Shown here: positions 32,280-44,500 of the stretch, one piece after another | How positions within the stretch are numbered: position 1 is the stretch's first letter | Layout: every line of letters starts with the position of its first letter | From: Fusarium oxysporum f. sp. lycopersici 4287 | Lineage: Eukaryota > Ascomycota > Sordariomycetes > Hypocreales > Nectriaceae | Reading direction: 5' to 3' | DNA: 64,000 nucleotides | NCBI RefSeq assembly: GCF_000149955.1 | Contig: NC_030997.1 | Span: 930,001-994,000 of the forward strand | Program-made: the position numbers and the translations under genes | The notes under the pieces: generated by a model | Database searches by the model: none | What the model saw: the letters and a program-made list of their open reading frames with translations, nothing else | What the model was told of the DNA's origin: nothing

Positions 32280-34322
32280 ATGAGACCCATGGATCTGGCC
32301 AAGGAGCTTGATGCTGCCGTCCCCACCATGAACGACATGCTCGATTTCTTGCCCGTCCCCACTCTTGTGGTGTCACCATCGTATCGCATCCAAAGAGCCT
32401 CAGCCGGCTTGCTCGAGGCATGGGGACATAGGCGCGAGGTACTCGTCGGCCAAGACCTCTTCACTGCCCTCTATCATGGATCGCCTACCGAAAGGTTCGA
32501 TCGTATTCCCTTTGTCCACGCGATTGAGACTGCACTTGAGGCTCGAGCTCTCCGTCTATGCCATGCGGCCTATGTCGCGAATGGAATTTCTTGGACTGCG
32601 CGTATCATGCCCGTGCACAACGGCGATGAGCTGTTGTGCCTGGTCATAGAATGGGAACAGGATGAGCTTCACACTACAACTTTAAACGGCGAAATAACAC
32701 AGAGCTGGCTGCCTATTGACGATGCTTTCCGCATCCTCGTCCAGGCTGTTAAGGATTATGCCATCTTCCTGCTCGATACTCGCGGTAACGTAATGACCTG
32801 GAACACCGGAGCAGAGCTAAACAAGGGCTACAAGAAGGAAGAAATCATTGGCAAGCACTTCACAACCTTCTATGGCGAAGAAGATATCCAGTCTCGGAAG
32901 CCCGAAAGAGAACTCGAGATTTGCTTGCGTGAAGGCAGGGTTGAAGATGAGGGCTGGCGCTACCGTAAGGATGGCAGTCGGTTCTGGGCCAACGTCGTTA
33001 TAACGGCCATCTACAAGAACGACATCCATGTTGGTTTCGGCAAGGTCACCCGGAATCTCACTGAGCGAAAAGAGGCAGAACTGCGGCTTACTGCTGCTTA
33101 CGAGGAGAGCACGAAGTTGAAGAACGATTTCCTGGCAAATATGAGTCACGAGATCCGTACGCCTATGCATGGTGTACTATCTGCCTGCTCCTTACTACTG
33201 GATAGTCGGCTCACTGAAGAGCAACGGGAGACGGCTAATATGATTCAAGAGAGCGGACAGGTCCTATTACGCATCATCAACGATATCCTCGACTACTCAA
33301 AGATTGCGGCCGGCACCTTTCCCGTCAAGAATGAGACGCTGGATATCGCGAATGTGATTACATCGGCTGTACGCAGAGTTCAAACTACTGTGCAGCCCGG
33401 AGTATCTCTAAAGCTGAACTTATCACCAAACTTGCCAAAATGGGCAGAGGGGGACGATTTGAGGTACCGCCAGATCTTTGAGAATCTTCTCAGCAATGCT
33501 GTAAAGTTCACCGAGAAGGGATACATTTCGGTGAATGCATCGATGCTCACTGAAGACGAGACCAGTCACACAATACAAACGGAGGTCTGGGATACGGGGC
33601 ATGGCGTGACAGAAGCCGACGCGCAAGAACTGTTCAAACCCTTCACGCAGCTCGATACCCCACACCAGAAGCGGCGCCCAGGAACAGGCCTTGGGTTATC
33701 AATTGCGAAATCACTTGTTGAGTTGTTGGGAGGGAGAATTGGATATAAGCCTAACCCGGAACGGCAGGGCAGCATCTTTTGGTTCTCATTCAAGGTCAAA
33801 AGGCTCAGTAGCCTTCATCAGGCCGAATCTATCATCGCTCCACCAGGAGGCGGTAGTGAATTACTGCAACAGGAGCTTCAAGGAGGCGAGGATCTTGCGA
33901 CGCAACTGGAACAGTTATTGAAGATCTCACCAACAAAGAGGATCCTTGCGGCCGAGGACAACATCATCAACCAAAAGGTCCTAGTCGGAATGCTGCATGG
34001 CTTTGGCTTCAAAGATATAACCGTTGTTTCAGATGGCGCCCAAGCTGTGTCGTCACTATCCGCGGCGGCGAATGCCTTTGACTTAATACTCATGGATATC
34101 AGTATGCCGATTATGAATGGTTACGAGGCAACACTTCGGATACGTCGTAGTAGTATACGTCTACCTATAATTGCCATGACTGCTTACGCGCTTAAAGGCG
34201 ACATGGAGCGTTGCTTAGAGAAGGGGATGGATGATTATATCCCCAAGCCAATGGATAAGCAAGTGCTGATGAGGAAGCTGTTGAAGTGGCTTCAGAGTCC
34301 AAGCGACGTAATACAGACATGA
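32280..34322 (+). CDS. Hybrid histidine kinase with PAS domains and receiver, 680 aa
   Basis: Predicted cytosolic sensor kinase for a His-Asp phosphorelay. Single exon. A first PAS-like region is at about 20-120 (FLPVPTLVVSPSYRIQRASAG), and a second PAS/PAC at about 150-265 (DYAIFLLDTRGNVMTWNTGAE...GFGKVTRNLTERKEAE). HisKA has NMSHEIRTPMHG with the phospho-His at about 289. The ATPase domain follows with N-box RQIFENLLSNAVKFTEKG and G-boxes DTGHGV and GTGLGLSIAKSLVELLGG. The receiver domain (about 555-675) has the AAEDN acid cluster, the phospho-Asp at about 606 in LILMDISMP, and the Lys in IPKPMD. No membrane helix is seen. A second ATG at 32292 is a possible start. The signal sensed is unknown. 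Confidence 0.94.
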   Translation: MRPMDLAKELDAAVPTMNDMLDFLPVPTLVVSPSYRIQRASAGLLEAWGHRREVLVGQDLFTALYHGSPTERFDRIPFVHAIETALEARALRLCHAAYVANGISWTARIMPVHNGDELLCLVIEWEQDELHTTTLNGEITQSWLPIDDAFRILVQAVKDYAIFLLDTRGNVMTWNTGAELNKGYKKEEIIGKHFTTFYGEEDIQSRKPERELEICLREGRVEDEGWRYRKDGSRFWANVVITAIYKNDIHVGFGKVTRNLTERKEAELRLTAAYEESTKLKNDFLANMSHEIRTPMHGVLSACSLLLDSRLTEEQRETANMIQESGQVLLRIINDILDYSKIAAGTFPVKNETLDIANVITSAVRRVQTTVQPGVSLKLNLSPNLPKWAEGDDLRYRQIFENLLSNAVKFTEKGYISVNASMLTEDETSHTIQTEVWDTGHGVTEADAQELFKPFTQLDTPHQKRRPGTGLGLSIAKSLVELLGGRIGYKPNPERQGSIFWFSFKVKRLSSLHQAESIIAPPGGGSELLQQELQGGEDLATQLEQLLKISPTKRILAAEDNIINQKVLVGMLHGFGFKDITVVSDGAQAVSSLSAAANAFDLILMDISMPIMNGYEATLRIRRSSIRLPIIAMTAYALKGDMERCLEKGMDDYIPKPMDKQVLMRKLLKWLQSPSDVIQT

Positions 34323-34887
34323 TTAGGAGTCATTCAGGAATTTGCCTTGTCACCATACTACAAGATTAGATACACAACTCATACACTTTCGGAAACACTT
34401 GCTTGGTATTATTTCTATACACAGAAGTCAAGGGTGATAGCCACATGCCTTTAAGCAGAATTGATAAAGATTGTTTGGGCACAGATCCTGTTTTAGAGAG
34501 CAATACTTCAACTCAACAGACTAGTATAGCCTCTTGTTCAATGCTGAAAATTCTTCGCGCTTTAACCGTACAAATCTTCCCTAAATCAACAAAAGAAAAG
34601 AAACAAAGTACGTTGATGTACACCAAAGGGGATAACTGTCCACTCTGCCTTAGTGAAGTATGATGGCAATGAAGCTTCACTGGATCTATCCCCGGCGAAA
34701 TTACCCCAATTATAATATAGCATCCGATTGGTGGATTTAGCAGAGCAATCGTGTGCCTGGATGGGTAATGAATACCAACGAACATAATTGGCTGGGTTAT
34801 TCTCATATCAATATATAAGACCATAAGCGGCAGGCAGCAACATTTCTGTAGTCTGACTTCTTCCCTATCATCTCAACGAACTCGGAA
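34323..34887. other. Intergenic, 565 bp
   Basis: 3' flank of the kinase and promoter of the F-box-like gene, with a TATATAAG box near 34811, about 75 bp before the ATG. Small overlapping frames (34403-34663, 34513-34824) are not supported. Confidence 0.4.
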
Positions 34888-36216
34888 ATGCGACGCAGAT
34901 TGCACGGAGAAGAGCCTTGGGATGCTGGAAACATCTGGGCCATAGGCCGTGAGGAGTGTTGGATGTTCCTCGCGCCTGAAAAGAAACAGCGGATGAGAAT
35001 GCCGGTCCTTGATTTGGAAGGCTATATGGAACCTTCAGACTTCTGCACGCATCATCTGAGTTTCGACGCTTTCAAGTTTCTGTGTAACTCAATGGAAGGT
35101 GTCAAGATCGACTCGGACGAAGGGACAATTTTAGAATCGACCCAATCGACGTTGCAGCATTTACAGGGCCAAACCCACCTAGAGATGCTTCCCGCCGAGC
35201 TTCTGGGAGCAATATTTGAACTCCTCAAAGTAGAAGAGTTTATGGCTTTGGCCTTGTGCTCGCAAATACTCTGGTCTCATGCCATCAGGTGGGTAAAAGG
35301 TGGTTACATCCGGTGGAAGAACGAATATTCCTGGGCCAACACTCCAATAATTTGCACTGTCAGGAGACTTCGCGTACTTCCCAAAGCGTTGCAACACATA
35401 TTACCAAAAGCAACCCCTGATGATATAGAGAGGGAATCCGAGCAGACTGGCCAACTATATAACCTAGAGACAACTCGTGCATCGATCTGGTTCGACGAAT
35501 CTGTGGACAATTACGAGAGAGTACCATTCCCCTACGACTATTCATACGAAGAGGCGTTCCTCAAGCAGCTTGGAGGGGCTGTTATCCCCGAGAGCCTCCA
35601 CTTACCCATGAAGGCCTGTTTGCCAACTCTCAACCTTGAACCTGGAAGCAATTGGTTTTTGCGCAACCTGACCGATCAAGAGTACATAAGAATGGAAGCT
35701 GTAGTCACCCCTGATGACGAGGCCACTATTTCGCTGCTAGGCCGTAAGTGGCTCACACTGGATATTCTTCTCCTATGGGTCATCGGTTGGAAAGCAGACT
35801 ACAGAAAGAACAGAAAGACGACTTGGTCTTGGGAGCAGCTCGAAACCTTTGAAGGTTTCACTGATCGAGATCTCTCAGATGCGTGCCAAGACCCAGGCTA
35901 CGGACCAATGTGTTCCGACTTTTGGCCAATCTGGGTCGGCCCTTGGTCTGGCCACAGACTAGACGTTATTACCGAAGAAAAGTTAGATAATGGCTGGAAG
36001 GATCGGACTGAGAACATCACGAGATTAGCCCCCAAAATGCTGCGTGTATTCTATGGACGTTATCTTGCGATGAAGAACGAACATCAAGAGTACTGGGAAG
36101 AGGCCTTTAGGCAAGATGGTGACCAATGGAAGTTCAGGGAGTCATCTCCATTTCCATGGGAGGACTTTGACCTAGACTGGGACAAGCCAAAACAGAGATT
36201 GTCTCGGATCACGTGA
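34888..36216 (+). CDS. F-box-like protein of unknown target, 442 aa
   Basis: Single-exon protein. Around residues 97-140 the segment LEMLPAELLGAIFELLKVEEFMALALCSQILW has the hydrophobic pattern and LPxELL start of an F-box, which usually binds Skp1 in SCF ubiquitin ligases. The rest is rich in Trp, Glu and Asp and has no repeat that I recognise. Large families of such F-box-like proteins of unknown function occur in Fusarium. A TATATAAG box lies upstream. The substrate is not predictable; the F-box assignment is moderately sure and the remainder is unassigned. Confidence 0.75.
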   Translation: MRRRLHGEEPWDAGNIWAIGREECWMFLAPEKKQRMRMPVLDLEGYMEPSDFCTHHLSFDAFKFLCNSMEGVKIDSDEGTILESTQSTLQHLQGQTHLEMLPAELLGAIFELLKVEEFMALALCSQILWSHAIRWVKGGYIRWKNEYSWANTPIICTVRRLRVLPKALQHILPKATPDDIERESEQTGQLYNLETTRASIWFDESVDNYERVPFPYDYSYEEAFLKQLGGAVIPESLHLPMKACLPTLNLEPGSNWFLRNLTDQEYIRMEAVVTPDDEATISLLGRKWLTLDILLLWVIGWKADYRKNRKTTWSWEQLETFEGFTDRDLSDACQDPGYGPMCSDFWPIWVGPWSGHRLDVITEEKLDNGWKDRTENITRLAPKMLRVFYGRYLAMKNEHQEYWEEAFRQDGDQWKFRESSPFPWEDFDLDWDKPKQRLSRIT

Positions 36217-36515
36217 GTTTAAAAGTCTCTTAAAGGGATGCACGTTGATATCGATTGCTTGATGTGTGTATGGGGATTTTTACCAGTGTTTGTCACGTGT
36301 TCCATATTAGTATTGTCTAGTACTTTGAATTGACCACGAGATTGATTAACTCAACGTGCTCAATATACATTTATAAGGTAGCAAGGCCCAATAACCTCAA
36401 TGATTCCGGCTGCCACCCCCCTTAGATGAGTAGTCTGACCGGAAAAGAAACCCCCGTGGAAGCATCAAAAGAAGGTGAAATGATCCCCTTCATCGTACAA
36501 AATGTCGGGAGTGTT

Positions 36516-38467
36516 CTATGAGCTCTGTTTCTTGACGTGGATATTCGTCCACTTGGTAAATAAGCTCGTAATGACTGTGATGCCACAAGCCGCAATAGTA
36601 ATCGCAAAAGCAACTTTGATGCCCCATGCATAAGCATGCAGTATACCATCCAACTCTACACCGGAGAAATTCTGGCGCAGAGTAGTGGCTCCAGTTTCCG
36701 TCACTAATGCGGGATCGACGGTCGGTGCAGTCCTGGACAGCTTATGGATGATTTGGTTGATGAAGCCAGATTGCGCAGCTGTGATTAAGAATGTGCCGCC
36801 GAGGGTTCGAGCAACTGAAATGATGGAACGAAATGTTAGCTGATGAGATGAGGGAAAGGAGGAAGGGGAGGCAAAGACGTGCGGGGAAAAGAATGAATGT
36901 ACTCACATATAATTATCGAAGTCACAGGAGCCATGTCGCTGGGCGCAGCGAACGCTTGCGAAATGACAACAGGAACCTGGAGACCAATACCGTATCCGAA
37001 GCCCGCCAAGATCTGATATCCCACCCATTTTCCTGTTGAGGTCCCAATGTCAAGAGTATAGAACAGGCCGGATGCAATAGTGACGATCACTGAACTAACC
37101 ACCAGATATGGAGCTGCAGTGCCCGTCTTCGTGATAGCTTTGCCAGACGCAAATGTCGCAACGCTGAACAACGCGATAAGAGGAATGTTTCGTACACCCG
37201 AGCCTATCGGACTCTGATTATCGATGCTTTGGAAGTAGATAGGCAAATAGTAAAGCGTGATGAAGTATGAACCAGCAAAGAAGAAGCCCCATACAGCGTT
37301 GACCCAAACTGTCCTTTGGCGAATTAGTCTTGGGGTCAACATTGCGCGCTCTCCCAGCCAGAATTCTACCCCAATCAGTGCGGTAACCATAAGAACGAAG
37401 CCGACCAGTAAGCCGATGACGACACTAGAGTTCCAGGCATGGGTCACACCACCGTATTGAAGAGCCAGAAGTAAAGACAAAGATGCGCCCATCACGAGCG
37501 CTGTGCCTATAAAGTCCATCTGTAAAAGCTTCTCCTTGAGTGTAGCATCGACAACCTTGACCCCTGCTGGGGTCTTGAAGGTGAGAAGAATGACGAGAAC
37601 AGCCAGGCCGCCAATGGGCAAGTTGATGTAAAAGCACCTAAAGAAAGCTTGTTAGTTCACCTCTGGCCGAATGAAAGGCATAGTTGTTTTGTAACAAGAA
37701 TCTCAAGAGAGTCTACTTACCATCTCCAGCTCGCCCCATCTGTCAGTCCCCCACCAATGAGTGGTCCGGCAACAGCAGCAATACCATACGATAACCCGAT
37801 GAAACCCGTGTATGTAGCTCTTTTTTCGGGCTCGGCAATAAAGGCAGGAATTGTGTACACGCCAGGTGCGATACCCGAGGCGCCCAACCCAGCGATAGAA
37901 CGTCCAACAATCACAGTCGTCGAGTTACGAGCGACAGCGCTGATCAAACTCCCAAGTTCAAAGATGAGGATAGACACCAAGAAGCTTATTTTCAGAGGAA
38001 AGAACTTGTAGATCTTACCCCACAGTGACTGGAAGGCCCCGAGGGTGAGGAAGTATGCTGAGCCGTACCACGAGATGTCTTGCAACCGGCCGAACTGGTC
38101 GGTAATCTTAGGTACAGCGGTCGCAACGATGGTCTTGATCAAGGTCAGCGTTGAGGATTCAAGAAGGACTGTCTGGGATACCTGAGCTTACTTGGTCGAG
38201 AGAGCAGAGAGTAATACTAAGCACGAGCGCAAGCATGATGAAGAACATCTCCAAGCCTTTCGGGTATTCGATGGGCTTTTCTGCCTCGCTCACACCCTTT
38301 TCCTGATCTTTATTCGCATCTCCCTCGTTAACGTCTGGCGCGCCTGTGCCATTGGCAGTTGAGGATGTCACAATGGACGGTTCTCTAGACCCGGAAGCCT
38401 GCTTCTCCTCGTCGAGGCCCATGGTTGTCAATTTGTCCGTGGTCATATTTGTTTCGTTGTCGATCAT
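36516..38467 (-). CDS. MFS exporter, DHA2 family (14 TM), 572 aa
   Basis: Predicted plasma-membrane drug/toxin:H+ antiporter. Four exons: 38467-38192, 38133-37721, 37637-36907, 36814-36516, with GT-AG introns in phase. The N-terminal 75 residues are polar and Ser/Glu/Lys-rich. TM1 contains [28 protein letters not shown], a family signature formed across intron 1, followed by [21 protein letters not shown] (motif A region), [12 protein letters not shown] and [34 protein letters not shown] (motif C and following). Length and about 14 hydrophobic segments fit DHA2. A second in-frame ATG at 38446 is possible. No biosynthetic genes adjoin it, so the exported compound is unknown. Confidence 0.93.
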
Positions 38468-39316
38468 CTAGTAAGAGGGAGTTACCGGTTGAGACATGTA
38501 ATTTTGTCGTATGGTTCGAAAGTTGATTCGGCGACAAGATCTAAGGGGTTCCGAAGCGCAACCCCAAATTGCAGGTAGCGTTAGGTTAAAGAACAAGGCT
38601 AACGGCACCAGAACCTTTACAAATATTCTTCACGCCCGAGATATAGCAAGATAAATTAAAAAGAATAGTTCTACTATATATTCCTGGCACAGTCGATTTT
38701 ACAACGGAGGTAGTTGCGACAAACGCCGCGAAGTCGTTAAGTCCGTTAAAGCCGACTACCCTCACAAGGGGAAGCATTGCAGACAATCTTATACCACGTC
38801 ATTGAAATGTCAGACATCATTAAAAGATCTTGAGAATGACTAAGAAATTAGAATAGCTAGCTTAGTAGGTATATACTGCATCTATTTTCTACCCTGACAT
38901 GAGTTAGGCGGATCATGGTTCTAAACTGTCTAAAGAATGTCTCAGTCAAAGATAGAAGCACAAACGAGACTGCTAATAATGACTAGTACTTAATTTAGGA
39001 TGGAAAGCCTGTGCTTGCCCCTCATTGCCTTCTCTATGGCCAGGTGAGACATGGAGTTGGTATTCTGTTGACCGCCAGCAGGGCGAGCCTGATTCATGAG
39101 CCGCGCCGAGCAAGAAGAATGGTACAAAATTCTCCATATGTCTTAAGATAAGCTATTAAGCTTCCGACGCTAATAATGGTTCTATTAAAGGGTAGTCGTA
39201 TATCGACACATCGATTTGGTGGAAGATGACGTCTATTAATGTTGCACATTTAATGAAGTAGTCTGTTGCTCTTCAGTCAAAGCAATTAAATTCAGCGCAC
39301 CGCAATCACACCTGAT
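38468..39316. other. Intergenic, 0.85 kb
   Basis: Promoter of the DHA2 gene and 3' flank of the phosphorylase-fold gene. It is fairly AT-rich. No gene or repeat is recognised. Confidence 0.4.
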
Positions 39317-40462
39317 TCAGAAAAATTCCACTACGTTTCCGTGTTGCACACCAGCGCCAGACTGAATATTCGCCATGGATGACGACCCTTCCTGCTCGTA
39401 AGCTCGAGGTGGCTGGGTAGATGAAACGCGCATTCGATTGCCCTGAATTACATCATGCACCGTCTCAATCGTCCCACCATAGTTTGATCCATGTTGTCTC
39501 GCTAAGAGGGAATGGCCTGGGGGAGGAGTAAGCTTTCTGTCGGTGTGAATGTACCGCTTCAAGATAGCTTTCGATGTTGCAGCGGCCATTGCAGCAGCAT
39601 AGTCTTGCCACTCTTTGGTCTTCGCACAATCAGCAAAGTCGGATACCCCTTTGACAATGATGCATGGAAACTCTTGCCATATTCCTGCACCTTCCATCTC
39701 GAATGCAATTATATCCTCAGCAGCGGCGATACGATCACGGTGTTCAGCAGAGATCATGACCGTATCGCCTGAAGCCATGGGTCCAAAGTGGATAGTAGGT
39801 GCTTGTATGTCGATGGTTTGATCGGCTTTCTGTCCTCTCAGGGCCACTGGTTGCGACATTGATCCAGAAGCGCTAATAATTCTTTTTTCTGGCCTGTCAT
39901 ATCTTCCATGCTGGCCTAGTCGAGCAGCAGTCTCTTTCAGTTCCTCAATAGACGTCGCAGAACCTTTCATGAGACGTCTCTTTCCCAAGAATGTTTGGAG
40001 GCTTTCCAGGAGATTGAGAATTTCTTTGGGTACCAGATCACCATGAAAAGTCTTCTTGCGGACAAACTCCTGATCTGTCTGGTGGCCAAAGTCATATTGA
40101 ACGATGGAGTCGCTGATAACCACGTCGCCCAGACGAATACCATTTTCATCTGTGGAAGGGACGGCACCGCAAACTCCAACTAGTATTGCGAGGCAAATAT
40201 TTGGGTAGCTTGTGCGTAGGTCTGAAGCGGCGGTTGCGGAGTTTACCTTTCCCTTGCCTAGCAACACGATCACGACATTATGCTTATCGATACACCCCGT
40301 GACATACATGTTCCGATCCCCACCAGTTTTACCGAATTGATCACCATTGTCATCCCAGAACTCATCAACTATCATGCAGACAGCATCGAACTCAAGGGAC
40401 AAGGCGCAAACGAGGGCGACTGCAAAGTCCTCTCGGCCGGCAGGTCGCTGGTGGCTGCTCAT
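39317..40462 (-). CDS. Stand-alone nucleoside-phosphorylase-fold (PNP_UDP) protein with V-x-x-G-N tail, 381 aa
   Basis: Single exon. Residues about 10-300 form a PNP_UDP_1 domain of the kind usually found at the N-terminus of fungal NLRs: FAVALVCALSLEFDAV, VIVLLGKGKVNSATAASDLR, LVGVCGAVPS, RLGDVVIS, IIAFEMEGAGIWQEFPCIIVKGVSDFAD. No NACHT or NB-ARC domain follows. The tail is low-complexity and contains two V-x-x-G-N segments, at 338-342 and 372-376, 34 residues apart, the second close to the very end. That layout resembles amyloid signalling motifs at the C-terminus of effectors activated by NLRs. The divergent neighbour is a NACHT-ankyrin NLR with one V-x-x-G-N near its N-terminus. The proposed effector role is inference; it could also be a truncated NLR. 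Confidence 0.85.
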   Translation of the reverse strand: MSSHQRPAGREDFAVALVCALSLEFDAVCMIVDEFWDDNGDQFGKTGGDRNMYVTGCIDKHNVVIVLLGKGKVNSATAASDLRTSYPNICLAILVGVCGAVPSTDENGIRLGDVVISDSIVQYDFGHQTDQEFVRKKTFHGDLVPKEILNLLESLQTFLGKRRLMKGSATSIEELKETAARLGQHGRYDRPEKRIISASGSMSQPVALRGQKADQTIDIQAPTIHFGPMASGDTVMISAEHRDRIAAAEDIIAFEMEGAGIWQEFPCIIVKGVSDFADCAKTKEWQDYAAAMAAATSKAILKRYIHTDRKLTPPPGHSLLARQHGSNYGGTIETVHDVIQGNRMRVSSTQPPRAYEQEGSSSMANIQSGAGVQHGNVVEFF

Positions 40463-41549
40463 TTCGAGGAGGATGTTCCCTTTCTGCCCTCATGTATAGG
40501 AAAAGAGAACCAGCTTTGTTCTCGAAGAGCTCGGTATTTGGGTCAGGGTCAAGAAATGTCGTGGTAGAACCAGACAAACTTTAAGCTCTTGACTGAATGC
40601 AGGATGTTTATCTCTAGTTACTTAGATAAAGCAGACAAATTTCCAGGGTTTTCGTTTTCTGGGTCGAGCGTGATGGGTGTTGGGCGCCCCGATGTTTCAT
40701 AAATGGCTGGAGGCTGACTGCTCGTTATCTTCAGCGGTGTGGAGTCGCCCGGCATCCAGCTCTTTTGCAGGTGGCATCGTGATCGGCTTACAATACCCGA
40801 GCCTGATTCAGACATGCATGAAGTGTTGCAGGTGCTTATGTGAAAGGATCCCTATGCCAATTTATTGACTTGACTCCGTTTATAGCAAAGCAGATGATAC
40901 GAATCTGTTTGTCAATTAGAAATCTTCTCTTTGTCAGAACAGATGAAAGTCCAAAAGATTTGAGAAGCCATTAGAATAGCATTGACTTTCTTCAACTTTC
41001 CTGTGTTGGTGACAATTCTTTGTGGCTGCATATGTTGTTTCGTGTCTGCAGGTGTTGACCCAATGCCAGACCTGGAATTTGCTCTGCGGGCTTGAGGCCA
41101 GGCTTGGCAACCAGGATCATGCAGGGTAAGCAGTAACCAGCACATTGCACTGCCCACTCCCTCTTTCTTCGGCAATTGATGTTGGTAGCGATGTTGAGCA
41201 TTAATCGTCAATATAATTACTCGACAATGGGGAATCAAAAGTCAATAAAAGAAGTGTCTTTGTTCCATCTGCTGTAAAAGCGTAGCAGTGTCGTGGATAA
41301 TCACCGATGTGTTGTGCGAGCATCAGATGATTCGTAAAGTGATCAGAGTCAGCCAATCAAACCCTATAACTTCTGAATGTGCTGGGGGTTTGAAAAGGAG
41401 GCTGAGTGCTTAACTGCGTATCGCGGTAAGTCGGTGTGACCATGAGAAATTTCTTTCCCCTATGCCAAACGGCCCGCCTAGTTCTTCATCTTTCGTCGAA
41501 CGTTTCCCACGTCACCAATGAATACGGGAATAATCATCGATGACTAGGG
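40463..41549. promoter_or_regulatory. 1.1-kb divergent promoter of the PNP protein and the NLR
   Basis: Bidirectional intergenic region between the phosphorylase-fold gene and the NACHT-ankyrin gene. No other gene is recognised; the frames at 40618-40868 and 40912-41238 lack family features. Confidence 0.4.
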
Positions 41550-44500
41550 ATGTCCGGACCATCGCAATTACATCAAGCTGGCTCGGAGTTTGCGAGCACA
41601 ATCACCGGGCATAATGTCGACTTGGGCAACGAGACGCTGACCCGCAGAGACACGGCTCAAACAATAAATTACCACAACTATTATGGACGCTCTACAGCCA
41701 TCTTGGACGAAAAGGCATGTGAGCATCGCGGAGAGAAGCGAAAATGTACAGATGACGAAGGTTCGTTCTCGTTACATCCATTCAGGGGCCTCAGGCATCA
41801 TGAGCCTAGACTAACCTTCTCTTGATAAGCAGAACAAAGTAGGCAAATTAATCCGCCACTAGAAAACCTACTTCAATCTTTAAGATTCAATCAAATCGAC
41901 GCTCGGCATGACAATATCAAGAAAGCTCATGCAAAAACATGCAAATGGATCCTCAAGAGAGGGGAGTACCTCGACTGGCTGAATCCCGACAAGGTCGATG
42001 AACACCATGGCTTTCTATGGATAAAAGGAAAGCCTGGAGCAGGGAAGTCCACTTTAATGAAGTTCATTCTCAGCAATGCCCGCAGAAGAATGAAAGACAA
42101 AACCATCATCTCTTTCTTCTTCAATGCACGAGGAGAAGAGTTGGAGAAGTCAACCACTGGCATGTACAGGTCACTGTTACTGCAAATGCTGCAGCAACTT
42201 CCAAGACTTCATAGTCTGCTCGATCCTGGGTTGATCTTAGGGATCAGCGAGAATCATGACTGGAGTGTTGAGGCACTGAGAACACTGTTTGAGCAAACTT
42301 TGGAAGGCCTTCGGGATTCTTCCGTGGTTGTCTTTATTGACGCTCTGGATGAATGCGATGAGTCCGAGATTCGCTCAATGGTGTCATCATTTAAAAACTT
42401 AGGTAACCTGAGCGCAGCCGAAGGAGTCAGTTTCCAGGTATGCTTGGCAAGCAGACACTATCCTCACATTACGATGCCAAAGAAAATTGAGCTAGTTCTT
42501 GAAGGACAAGAGGGACATGATCAGGACATCATTTCGTATCTTGACAGTGAGTTGGAGATTGGCGACAGCAAGCTCGCTCAAGAGGTCCGGGCTCAGATCA
42601 AAGAGAAGGCGTCAGGTGTTTTCATGTGGGTTGTTCTTGTATCTGGCATTCTGCAACAGAAGTACGATCAAGGGCGCATCCACACTTTGAAGAAAACAAT
42701 TCGGGAGATACCAGGGGACCTGCACGAGTTATTTCGAGATATTCTGACCCGAGACGATACAAACAAGGATGAATTGCTGTTATGCATTCAATGGGTTCTC
42801 TTCGCAAGGCACCCACTAAAGCCAGAGCAGCTTTATTTGCCATTCGATCACACACAGAATACGCCACTTGCAAGTGGGATCGAGATGAAATACCGGAAGA
42901 CGCCGTTGGCAACTTCATTCTAAGTTCCTCCAAAGGCCTTGCTGAAGTCACAAGGGCAAAACAAGACCCAACAGTTCAGTTCATCCACGAGTCAGTCAGA
43001 GATTTCCTTCTTAAGGACAACGGCCTCAGGGTTATCCTTTTGGATACGAGTGGCGATCTGAGTGCAGAGAGCCACGATCAGTTGAAGAAGTGTTGCTTTC
43101 AGTATACGCAATCTTACTGGAAAGAGAATGGTTTACCGGCAGGCGACTCCAAGCATCAGCTCTTGGAAACTCGTGTTCTGGCAGAGTATGAGTTTCATTT
43201 TCTGAGGTATGCCGTACAGAATATTCTTTATCATGCGAATGCAGCAGAGGAGGGACATATCAACCAGACCAGGTTTTTTGGAAGTTTTCCACTTGCAAAT
43301 TGGATTCAACACAATAATGTCTTCCAGGACAAAGAAGTGCGCCGACATACCACTGGCGCAAGCCTTTTATACCTCCTGGCTGAGTACAACTTTAGGGGCC
43401 TTATCGAGAGCCACCAAGGAAGCCAGTCCTGCTTTGACATTGAAGGTGAACGCTACGGGGCTCCTATCCTTGCAGCAATGGCTACGGGCAGTCGACCAAC
43501 AGTCTGGAAGCTACTCAAAAGAGAGACACGCGATGAGCCGGCAACATCACGTTTACACTCTTTGTGCGATGAGTACAAAATGGAACAGAGAAGAAAATCT
43601 GGCCCTTGGCGTGACTTTAAGTATAACCCAAAATGGAGTCTTCTTCACTACATCTTGCAGGATCAAGACCTTGTTGTGGCGTCATTTGCTATGACTTACC
43701 CCCAAGCCTATGCCAATATGAACTTCAGAACTCATGGTGGAGAGACAGTATTCTCAGTTGCCGATCAGCAAGGCCATGACTTCTTTGCGGTTGTAAAGTT
43801 ACTCGTTGATAACGGAGCCAACACCGAGCTGCCTGACAAGCACGGACGAACCCCACTTTGCCGTGCAGCTCAAAAAGGAAACGCAGCTGCTGTAGCCTTC
43901 CTACTTAGTAGGGGTGCTAATATTGAGCATAATTCCGTCCATGGCCAGACACCACTTTTCTATGGCACGCTTGAAGGCAATGAAGAATCGATGCGGCTGT
44001 TAATTTCGGCAGGAGCAAATGTTGCCACTACAGATCATTTTGGACAGACACTGCTCTTCCACGCGGCATGTCGCTCAACAGACTCCGAAGCCAAAATACA
44101 TCTACTGGTCGCCCAGGCCGTGGACATCCTAAAGGTCAATAATAGCGGGGACACAGCACTGACATGGTCATTGAAAAAGGGAAAAGCGACGAAAACAATT
44201 CTACAACTGCTTATAGATCATGGCGATACAATCTATAGAACCGACTCATTGGGAAGAACACCATTGATGCTGGCTTTGAACTGCCACCTATCTATCTTCA
44301 AGGAACTAATAGATATGGGTGCCGAGATTGACTCAGTCGATAATGAAGGACATAGCCCTCTATTGGTAGCTGTCAAGGTAAAAGCGTGGGATCAAGCACA
44401 CCTCTTGATAGAGAGCGGAGCCTGTACCGACGTCTTTGATACACTCACCAAACGTACAGCTTTATCTTACGCTGTTACCCCTCGAATGTTCGACAGATTA

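Noticed and set aside
39317..40462. Nucleoside-phosphorylase-fold protein as an ordinary purine-salvage enzyme
   Set aside because: Its sequence is closest to the PNP_UDP domain at the N-terminus of fungal NLRs and it has a long extra tail next to an NLR gene, so a housekeeping role is less likely, though not excluded.
42831..42840. Programmed -1 frameshifting in the NLR gene
   Set aside because: The T-rich stretch does not present an X-XXY-YYZ heptamer in the zero frame, and fungal NLR genes are not known to use this.
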